This document shows positions 21,536-27,811 of a stretch of DNA of 32,297 bases, piece by piece. This DNA is from MWDV01 sp964634255. Lineage in GTDB: Bacteria; Verrucomicrobiota; Verrucomicrobiia; Limisphaerales; MWDV01. The DNA is taken from positions 1-32,297 of the forward strand of contig CAZWJC010000043.1 in the NCBI GenBank assembly GCA_964634255.1, written 5' to 3'. Below the pieces are notes generated by a model that saw only the letters and a list, made by a program, of their open reading frames with translations, made no database searches and was not told the DNA's origin. The position numbers and the translations under genes are program-made. Position 1 is the first letter of the stretch. Each line of letters begins with the position of its first letter.

Positions 21536-22738
21536 TCATGGCAACACCAACTCGGTGCCTTCGGTGAGCCCTTCGAGCACTTCCGTGCGCTGGCCATTCG
21601 AGATGCCGGTCTTGATCGCGACCTTGCGGAAGCCCGCCTTCGCCGAGGCATCGCGCTGCTGCACCGAAGGCTTGCCGTCTTTGTCGCGAATCAGCGCCGC
21701 CTCCGGGACGAGCAAGGCGTTCTTGCGGTCTTCGAGGACGATTTCCGCGTTGGCGCTCATGTTCACGCGCAGCTTGCCTTGCGGGTTGGCGATGGAGACG
21801 CGTACATCGAATGTCGTCACGTTATCCCGTTGCCGGCCCATCGGCGCGATGCGGGTCACCTTGCCCTCAAACTTCTCTCCCGAGAAAGACTCGACGGTCG
21901 TCCGCACCGGCAGGTCCACGCGGATTTTGCCGACGTCCGATTCGTCCACCTGGCCCTCGACGTACACACTGCTCACGTCGCCGAGCGTCATGATGAGTGT
22001 GGCGGAGCTTCCGAGGTTGAGAATCGAGGACACGGCGTCGCCGACTTCCCGGTCGCGCGTCAGCACGATGCCTTTGATGGGCGAGCGAATCGTGGCGTTC
22101 CGCAAGTCCTCCTCGGCACGCTCGAAGGCGGCCTGGGCGGCGGCGACGCGAGCCTTTGCCTGCGTGACGAGCGCGGCGGCACTGCGCGCGGCGGCTTCCA
22201 GCAACTGCTGCCGGTTCGCGCTGACCTCGTGTCCTTTTTCGGCATCGTCGAGTGCCTGCTGCGAGGCGATCTTCTGCGCGAACAGCTCCTTGACCCGTTC
22301 AAATTCCCGGAGGGCAAACTTCAGCTCCGGGTTGGCCGCCTCGATGCGAGCCCTTGCCTCAGCCGCCATCGCGACTTGGAGGTTGGCTTCCTCGCCATCT
22401 TTGCCCGCCCGCGCGCCCCGCAACTGCGCCTCCAGATAGTCCTTGTCGAGTTCCGCGAGCACCTGGCCTTCCTCGACCTTGTCGCCCACATCGGCGGCGA
22501 GCACCTGGATGATGCCGTTGGCCTTGGATTTCACCTCGACTTTCGAGAGCGGCAGAATCCGGCCCACCGCCACGACAGACCGCGCGATGTCGCCGCGCTC
22601 GACCCGCGCCAGTTTCTCCGGCGGGATCGGCTTGGCCTTGCCCAAACAGGAAGCCAGCAGCCAGCCCAGGGCGCACAGAATCCCCAGGGCCGCCGCTATT
22701 CGATAGACCCAGCGCCGACGTTTCCGCGGTTCAGTCAT
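21536..22738 (-). CDS. Periplasmic adaptor (HlyD/MacA-like membrane fusion protein)
   Basis: A 400-residue adaptor. The N-terminal membrane segment (IAAALGILCALGWLLASC, about 14-31) ends in a lipobox-like LLASC, so Cys31 may be lipidated. The lipoyl/barrel-sandwich halves are at about 45-95 (VVAVGRILPLSKVEVKSKAN, ADVGDKVEEGQVLAELD) and 210-240 (ATIRSPIKGIVLTRDREVGD). Between them is a long helical hairpin (about 95-205), and a beta-barrel domain follows (VYVEGQVDESDVGKIRV). The protein bridges inner-membrane permeases to an outer-membrane exit duct. It is the first gene of the adaptor-permease-permease operon. No TolC-like gene is in the window. Start ATG 22738 directly precedes the basic RKRRR run. 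Confidence 0.9.
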   Translation of the reverse strand: MTEPRKRRRWVYRIAAALGILCALGWLLASCLGKAKPIPPEKLARVERGDIARSVVAVGRILPLSKVEVKSKANGIIQVLAADVGDKVEEGQVLAELDKDYLEAQLRGARAGKDGEEANLQVAMAAEARARIEAANPELKFALREFERVKELFAQKIASQQALDDAEKGHEVSANRQQLLEAAARSAAALVTQAKARVAAAQAAFERAEEDLRNATIRSPIKGIVLTRDREVGDAVSSILNLGSSATLIMTLGDVSSVYVEGQVDESDVGKIRVDLPVRTTVESFSGEKFEGKVTRIAPMGRQRDNVTTFDVRVSIANPQGKLRVNMSANAEIVLEDRKNALLVPEAALIRDKDGKPSVQQRDASAKAGFRKVAIKTGISNGQRTEVLEGLTEGTELVLP

Positions 22739-22848
22739 TCAGGTTGCACTTATTACCCGCAGAATAGGCTGAAGGTTTCAAGAAAATGAAGCGGCAGCCA
22801 ACCATGCCCAGCCAGCTTGCCAGGAATGCCGGTGAACTGTCTCATAAA

Positions 22849-23040
22849 CCAGCCCCGCAAGGGCGAAACACGAATAACTCCGGGTGTAACCCGGAGAACA
22901 GCCCGATTCCAGATTCCCCGACCCTGCAAGGGTCGAACCGTGGCGATGGCAAATCGTTCGGCCCATTCAGGGCCGGACAGCTTTGGAACGGCTGTTACGT
23001 GGGTTGTCACCCACGGCTATTCACGTCGCATCCCTGCGGG
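22849..23040. repeat. 192-bp multi-hairpin dispersed repeat, copy B
   Basis: It aligns without gaps to 17223-17414. The CTCCGGGT/ACCCGGAG, GACCCT/AGGGTC, CGGCCC/GGGCCG and CGTGGGT/ACCCACG stems are unchanged from copy A, while their loops differ (GTA for GAA, ATTCA for GTTCA, TGTC for TGCC). The last hairpin is longer here, CATCCC-TGC-GGGATG (reaching 23043), and the first loses one inner pair. Confidence 0.9.
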
Positions 23041-23177
23041 ATGATAGTGGCAGAGCTTGGCTGCGGCCCAGTCAGTACGGATAGATCGTCGTTGGACAGA
23101 GTCGCCGAGTGGTCTGCACTACCGTCATCAGGAACGCGACATGCGGGTAAGCTACGCCTTGTGAAACCGCCAACATC

Positions 23178-23289
23178 GGACCGCGCGGCGTCCTCGACGC
23201 GCAGCACACCGAAAGCGACGAGAGGGACGGCAAATCTGAGAGCTCATTTTCGATTCGCGGCTGCCGCGACTGGGGACCAGTCGCGGTCC
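23178..23289. repeat. Double-hairpin element, family A, copy A3
   Basis: 112 bp bounded by perfect GGACCGCG and CGCGGTCC. The left hairpin (23183-23202) has arms GCGCGGCG and CGACGCGC with one mismatch and loop TCCT. The right hairpin (23264-23286) has a perfect 10-bp stem beginning CCGCGACTGG with loop GGA. Confidence 0.85.
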
Positions 23290-23417
23290 GCTCGTTGGGG
23301 GGGGAAATCCTGCGCCAGCGAGTTTCGTCTTGTGAAGGCAGCGAAGCTCGACGCATGATCTAGCGGATGTTGGCCCGGACTCAGAATATAGGAAGACTGG
23401 TTTTACTCGCTCCCGTA

Positions 23418-24851
23418 ATGAAACGAATCGCGTTGAACCTCCTCCGAACGCTAGTTCTTGGCTTGGCGCTCCATCTTCAACCCTCATCCGGTTTGGCTCA
23501 GGGCGTAGGGTTCAAGTTGCTCACCACGTTTACGAATCCTGCGCCAGTGAGCTACGACTCGTTCGGTGTTTCCGTGGCGGCGGTGGGGACCGATCGTGTG
23601 CTGATTGGGGCAGACGGCCACATGTTGATTCCATCGCCTTCCAGGGCGGTGTATCTGTTCAGCACCGACGGGGCATTACTCACAACCTTCACCAATCCCT
23701 CACCGACAGCAGACGACTACTTCGGCCACTCAGTCGCGGCGGTGGGAACTGACCGCGTGTTGATTGGTGCGTATGGCAACGACACGGGCGCGACCAACGC
23801 CGGCGTGGCGTATTTGTTTAGCACCAACGGCACATTGCTCGCCACTTTCACCAATCCCGCGCCGGCAATCGACGACTGTTTCGGTTGGTCCGTGGAGGCT
23901 GTCGGACCCGACCGCGTGTTGATTGGTGCGTCTCTTGCGGACGTTGGCTTACACGATGTCGGTGTGGTTTACTTGTTCACCACTAACGGCAAATTGCTCG
24001 CCACTCTTGCCAATCCTACGCCAGACTACAGCGACCGGTTCGGCCATTCCCTGGCAACAGTTGGGACCGACCGGATACTGATTGGGTCGCCTCTCGCAAG
24101 CGTGGGCTTTTACAGTGCTGGCGCGGCGTTTCTGTTCAGCACCGACGGCGTATTGCTCACCACTTTCACCAATCCCACGCCAGCCAGCAGCGACTGGTTC
24201 GGCTATCCCGTGGCGGCAGTGGGAACTGATCGTGTGCTGATTGGAGCGCCTTACGACAGCACAGCGGCAGAGTGGTCGGGAGCAGCGTATTTGTTCAGCA
24301 CCAATGGCGACTTGCTCACGACTTTTACCAACCTTGTGCCAGCAGCCCGCGACTACTTCGGATCTTCAGTGGCAGCACTGGGAACCGACCGTGTGCTGAT
24401 TGGGTCACCCTACGGCGACGCAAGTGCGGAGGATTCCGGGGTGGCGTATCTGTTCAGCACGAACGGCGACTTGCTCACGACCTTTACCAATCCTACGCCA
24501 GCCAGCAGTGATTGGTTCGGCGATCCCGTGGTAGCAGTGGGAACCGACCGCATGCTCATTGGTGCCTATGGCAACGACACGGGCGCCACCGATGCCGGGG
24601 CGGTTTATCTGTTCAGCCTCGCCGAGCAAACGCCCGCGCCAAGCTTGACCATTCTCATCACGCCCACCAACACAGTGGCCGTCTCTTGGCCCTCGCTTTC
24701 GACCGGTTGGACGTTGCAGCAAAACACCAACGGCGTGGCATCGGTCAACTGGAGCAATGCGCCCGGCCCGATTCAAGACGACGGCACGAACAATACGCTC
24801 ATCGTCTCTCCGTCGGCGGAGAATCGGTTCTATCGGCTATTCAAGCCGTGA
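23418..24851 (+). CDS. Secreted seven-bladed FG-GAP-like beta-propeller protein
   Basis: A 477-residue exported protein. The signal peptide is about residues 1-28 (LLRTLVLGLALHLQPSSGLA). Residues 34-404 are seven tandem 53-residue repeats, each reading like LLTTFTNP, then D.FG.SVAAVGTDRVLIGA, then a variable loop, then GVAYLFSTNG. Seven equal units are what a closed seven-bladed propeller of the FG-GAP/integrin-alpha type needs. Residues about 405-477 are a C-terminal module (VAVSWPS...GWTLQQNT...NRFYRLFKP) that recurs at the ends of large secreted verrucomicrobial proteins. Repeats 5 and 7 are nearly identical in DNA, pointing to recent duplication or conversion. ATG 23418 directly precedes the signal peptide. 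The ligand is unknown. Confidence 0.85.
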   Translation: MKRIALNLLRTLVLGLALHLQPSSGLAQGVGFKLLTTFTNPAPVSYDSFGVSVAAVGTDRVLIGADGHMLIPSPSRAVYLFSTDGALLTTFTNPSPTADDYFGHSVAAVGTDRVLIGAYGNDTGATNAGVAYLFSTNGTLLATFTNPAPAIDDCFGWSVEAVGPDRVLIGASLADVGLHDVGVVYLFTTNGKLLATLANPTPDYSDRFGHSLATVGTDRILIGSPLASVGFYSAGAAFLFSTDGVLLTTFTNPTPASSDWFGYPVAAVGTDRVLIGAPYDSTAAEWSGAAYLFSTNGDLLTTFTNLVPAARDYFGSSVAALGTDRVLIGSPYGDASAEDSGVAYLFSTNGDLLTTFTNPTPASSDWFGDPVVAVGTDRMLIGAYGNDTGATDAGAVYLFSLAEQTPAPSLTILITPTNTVAVSWPSLSTGWTLQQNTNGVASVNWSNAPGPIQDDGTNNTLIVSPSAENRFYRLFKP

Positions 24852-24862
24852 GGTTGAGGTCG

Positions 24863-24951
24863 GGTAGGGCGCGTCACTCTGTGCGCGCCTCCTTCCCGCC
24901 GTGCCAGCAACTGCGGAGTGCGGGCGGCTCGCAGGGACTGCGAGCCCTACC
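24863..24951. repeat. Double-hairpin element, family E
   Basis: 89 bp bounded by GGTAGGGC and GCCCTACC. The left hairpin (24868-24889) has stem GGCGCG plus CAC with one bulged T and loop TCT. The right hairpin (24926-24946) has a perfect 9-bp stem beginning GGCTCGCAG and loop GGA. Loop usage is the same as in families A and D. Confidence 0.75.
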
Positions 24952-24965
24952 GAGGAAACTGCCTT

Positions 24966-24997
24966 GGGGCGCGGTTGTGCTGAAAGCCAGCCGCAGC
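24966..24997. repeat. Half element of family B (B2)
   Basis: Begins GGGGCGCG. Its hairpin (24971-24994) is GCGGTTG, loop TGCTGAAAGC (identical to the left loop of B1), CAGCCGC. Compared with B1 the stem carries one compensated pair change and one G:T wobble. No convincing right arm was found. Confidence 0.65.
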
Positions 24998-25047
24998 AGG
25001 CCCGCCAAGCGCGGTCGGTATTGCCGCACACTGCCGCTGTCCGGAAT

Positions 25048-25156
25048 GGACCGCGTGCCGTCCCGGCACGCAGCGCTGTGCCATGGAAGCAGGCGCTGGG
25101 ATTTGCGACATCTGTTACCTCTTGAACCGCTGCGACCGAGGGACCGGTCGCGGTCC
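25048..25156. repeat. Double-hairpin element, family A, copy A4
   Basis: 109 bp bounded by GGACCGCG and CGCGGTCC. The left hairpin (25053-25071) is GCGTGCCG-TCC-CGGCACGC. The right hairpin (25132-25151) is GCGACCG-AGGGAC-CGGTCGC. The left stem shares only its first three and last pairs with copies A1/A2, yet pairs perfectly. Confidence 0.85.
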
Positions 25157-25191
25157 GGTGGCTGTGCGAAGTTGTGCCCGCTCACTGCCGT

Positions 25192-25302
25192 TTACTGCAC
25201 CGCGTAAAGCACGACGGCGTCTTGGTCTTTCACGAACAGGCGGTTGCCAGAAACCACCGTGTGCGCGTGGGTTTGGGAACTGCCGACCTTGGTCCGCGCA
25301 AC
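25192..25302 (-). pseudogene. 3' remnant of a PQQ-binding-like beta-propeller (BamB-like) gene
   Basis: On the minus strand the 36 codons before TAA (25192-25194) include KVGSSQTHAHTVVSGN and end GNRLFVKDQDAVVLYAVQ, a typical closing blade of PQQ-repeat propeller proteins. An in-frame stop at 25303-25305 cuts it off, and no upstream part is visible. It sits between element A4 and a fragment of the same family. Confidence 0.6.
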
Positions 25303-25338
25303 TTAGCCGCCTTCCGGCAAGGCGAATCGCTGCATGCC

Positions 25339-25354
25339 GGACCGGTCGCGGTCC
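25339..25354. repeat. Family A right-end fragment (A5)
   Basis: GGACCGGTCGCGGTCC, which folds as GGACCG-GTCG-CGGTCC. It and the next 8 bases (to 25362) are identical to 25141-25164 in A4. The left part of the element is missing. Confidence 0.6.
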
Positions 25355-25394
25355 GGTGGCTGCAGTTTCCGTCCGCCAGTTTGGCGGAATTGCA

Positions 25395-25422
25395 TTGCGC
25401 GGGAGGCGTTGAATCCTACACT
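25395..25422 (+). promoter_or_regulatory. Candidate promoter of the GH92 operon
   Basis: TTGCGC (25395-25400), a 16-bp spacer, then TACACT (25417-25422), 32 bp before ATG 25455. It has the same form as the prs promoter candidate (TTGCGC, 16 bp, TACAGT). Confidence 0.5.
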
Positions 25423-25454
25423 GGCGCGCCATTGGGATTTTGCGCTCAACCGAT

Positions 25455-27773
25455 ATGCAACCAAGCCTTGTTCGGACCAAAACTGCTTTGGCAAAGACAG
25501 TCTCTTTCTTCTTCGCTTCCACCTTGCTAGCCGCCATTTCCGGTGTCGCCGCGCCTGCGCCCTCGCCGGTCCTGTTGGCCAACCCAATGCAAGGCACGGA
25601 TTCCGCCGGCGGGTTCTCGCACGGGAACACCTATCCCGCCATCGCCGTGCCGTTCCCCATGAACGCGTGGTCGCCCTACACCCAACCGGCACGGGATTCC
25701 TTCTATTACCAATATCGTCAAAACAAGTTCCGCGGCATCCGGCAGACGCACCAGCCCAGCCCGTGGATCGGCGATTACGCGGCGTTCTCGCTCATGCCGG
25801 TGTCCGGCAAGCTGGCGGTGAACGAGAACGACCGGGCGTCGGACTTCCGCCACGAAACCGAGGTCGTGAACCCGAGCTACTACGGTGTGCGATTAGACAC
25901 GTGGAAGACCAAGGCGGAAGTGACGCCGACAGAACGCGCCGCGCGTTTCCGTTTCACGTTCGAGGACAGTGGCGACAGCTACGTGGTGCTGGACGCGTTC
26001 CCCGGCAGTTCGTCGGTGGAGATCATCCCCGCCGAGAAGAAGATCATTGGCTTCTGCCGCAAGAACAGCGGCGGCGTGCCGGAGAATTTCATGAACCACT
26101 TCGTGGTGGTGTTCGATCAGCCGTTCACGGCCCACGGCGTTTGGACGCCGGATTCCACCAAAGCGGGTGAAACGACGCTCAAGGGCGAGCATGTGGGCGC
26201 CTATTTAAAGTTCGATGTCGGCGCCGGTGGCGTGGTCGGCTGCAAGGTGGCGTCGTCGTTCATCAGCCCGGCCCAAGCGTTGCGCAACTTGGAGACGGAA
26301 ATCGGCAACGCGGATTTCGAGACGGTGCGCGCGCGGGCGGAGGCGGCTTGGAACGACGCGTTCTCGCGCATCCAGATCGAAGGCGGCTCGGCCGAGCAGC
26401 AGCGCACGTTCTACACGGCGTTCTACCGGGCGATCCTGTTCCCACACAAGTTCTATGAGCTGAACGAGGCCGGCAAGCCGGTCTATTACAGCCCGTACGA
26501 CGGCAAGGTGCATGACGGCAAGATGTTCACCGACTCCGGTTACTGGGACACGTTCCGGGCGGTGCATCCGTTCTTCAACCTGGTCTTCCCCGAGATGAGC
26601 GCCGACATGCTCCCTGCAATCCTGCGGGCGTATGACGAAAGCGGTTGGCTGCCGGCGTGGGCCAGCCCGGGCCATCGCGGCTGCATGATCGGCAATCACG
26701 CCTTCTCGCTGCTTGCCGACGGCTGGGTGAAGGGCATCCGCACGTTCGACCTGAACAAGGCCGTGGACGCGATGGTGCATGATGCCAACGCGCAGGGGCC
26801 GGATCATTGCCGCTCCATCGGCCGCGACGGCGTCGAGTTCTACAACAAACTCGGCTACGTCCCGTGGTCGAACGTCCGCGGTGAACCCAGCGTGGCCGAA
26901 GGAACGGCCAAGACCCTGGAGTATGCTTACAACGATTGGTGTGGCGCGTTGATGGCCCGGGCCGCGGGCCGCGAGGCGGACGCCGCGACGTTCGCGAAGC
27001 GGGTGATGAATTACGCGAACGTGTTCGACGCCAAGACCGGTTTCGTGCGCGGCCGCAAGGCGGACGGCTCGTGGACCGAGCCTTTCTATCCCGACGAATG
27101 GGGCGGCCCCTTCACCGAAGGCAGTTCGTGGCACTGGATTTGGAGCGTGTTCCACGACGTGCCGGGATTGGTCAAGTTGATGGGTGGCGACGAGGCGTTT
27201 GGGGTAAAGCTCGACGCGGTCTTCAGCGCCCCCAACACCGCTCGGCCCGGCACTTATGGGCGACCGATTCACGAGATGACGGAGATGGTCGCGCTCAACA
27301 TGGGCCAGTACGCGCACGGCAACCAGCCGATCCAACACGCGATCTACCTCTACGACTACGTCGGCCAACCGTGGAAGGCGCAGTCGCGCCTCCGCCAGGT
27401 GATGTCGTTGCTTTACCAACCCACGCCCGACGGTCTCTGCGGTGACGAAGACAACGGCCAAACTTCTGCCTGGTATGTTTTCAGCGCGCTCGGCTTCTAC
27501 CCCGTGTGTCCCGGCGACACCACCTATGCCATCGGCAGCCCGCTGTTTGATCGCGCGACGGTGAAGTTGCCCGGCGGTAAGACGTTCACGGTCGTCGCCG
27601 AGGAAAACGGCCCCCAGCGCGTTTACATCCGCGGCGCAAAGCTCAACGGCGACGCGTACGACAAGGTTTACCTCCAGCATGAGGACATCGTAAAAGGTGG
27701 CGAGGTCGTGTTCCGCATGACGTCCGCGCCCGATTACAAGTGGGGCACGAGCCCTGAAGCCCGCCCGCGCTGA
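25455..27773 (+). CDS. GH92 family alpha-mannosidase, exported
   Basis: A 772-residue enzyme with an N-terminal signal peptide (about 1-33, VSFFFASTLLAAISGVAA). The N-terminal beta-sandwich starts around GTDSAGGFSHGNTYPAIAVP. The (alpha/alpha)6 barrel carries GH92 signatures: SGYWDTFRAVHP, GCMIGNHAFS, YNDWCGAL, EGSSWHW with Glu555 as likely general acid, and GDEDNGQTSAW with Asp664 and Asp666 as likely base residues. GH92 enzymes are calcium-dependent exo-alpha-mannosidases that trim N-glycan or mannan side chains; linkage preference (1,2 or other) cannot be read safely. ATG 25455 fits the signal peptide better than an in-frame TTG at 25440. A sugar transporter follows 38 bp later and a sugar kinase after that, forming a mannose-use operon. 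Confidence 0.93.
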   Translation: MQPSLVRTKTALAKTVSFFFASTLLAAISGVAAPAPSPVLLANPMQGTDSAGGFSHGNTYPAIAVPFPMNAWSPYTQPARDSFYYQYRQNKFRGIRQTHQPSPWIGDYAAFSLMPVSGKLAVNENDRASDFRHETEVVNPSYYGVRLDTWKTKAEVTPTERAARFRFTFEDSGDSYVVLDAFPGSSSVEIIPAEKKIIGFCRKNSGGVPENFMNHFVVVFDQPFTAHGVWTPDSTKAGETTLKGEHVGAYLKFDVGAGGVVGCKVASSFISPAQALRNLETEIGNADFETVRARAEAAWNDAFSRIQIEGGSAEQQRTFYTAFYRAILFPHKFYELNEAGKPVYYSPYDGKVHDGKMFTDSGYWDTFRAVHPFFNLVFPEMSADMLPAILRAYDESGWLPAWASPGHRGCMIGNHAFSLLADGWVKGIRTFDLNKAVDAMVHDANAQGPDHCRSIGRDGVEFYNKLGYVPWSNVRGEPSVAEGTAKTLEYAYNDWCGALMARAAGREADAATFAKRVMNYANVFDAKTGFVRGRKADGSWTEPFYPDEWGGPFTEGSSWHWIWSVFHDVPGLVKLMGGDEAFGVKLDAVFSAPNTARPGTYGRPIHEMTEMVALNMGQYAHGNQPIQHAIYLYDYVGQPWKAQSRLRQVMSLLYQPTPDGLCGDEDNGQTSAWYVFSALGFYPVCPGDTTYAIGSPLFDRATVKLPGGKTFTVVAEENGPQRVYIRGAKLNGDAYDKVYLQHEDIVKGGEVVFRMTSAPDYKWGTSPEARPR

Positions 27774-27811
27774 GGATTTCCAACACCGCGACACCCACCC
27801 CACACCATCCT

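Larger units (their letters stand above)
22739..23417. other. 679-bp repeat-rich intergenic region
   Basis: It separates the divergent adaptor and propeller genes. It holds repeat copy B (22849-23040) and element A3 (23178-23289), plus a run of eight G at about 23296-23303. Frames of 60-190 codons cross it on both strands, but all run over the repeats and show no family resemblance. A TATAGG box about 30 bp before the propeller start has no clear -35. Confidence 0.55.
24852..25454. other. 603-bp intergenic region packed with palindromic elements and a gene remnant
   Basis: In order: element E1 (24863-24951), half element B2 (24966-24997), element A4 (25048-25156), a PQQ-propeller remnant (25192-25302, minus), a right-end fragment of family A (25339-25354) and the GH92 promoter (25395-25422). 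No intact gene is seen. Confidence 0.6.

Noticed and set aside
23072..23356. 94-codon minus-strand frame
   Set aside because: It crosses element A3 and shows no protein-like pattern.
23519..24630. Regular repeats that could suggest a CRISPR array
   Set aside because: The period is 159 bp and in frame; it is the seven-blade propeller gene.
25048..25156. Rho-independent terminators at the strong GC hairpins
   Set aside because: These hairpins are not followed by T-tracts, and they occur as two-armed elements with inverted ends.
26205..27803. 532-codon open frame on the minus strand
   Set aside because: Antisense to the GH92 gene, which carries all family signatures.
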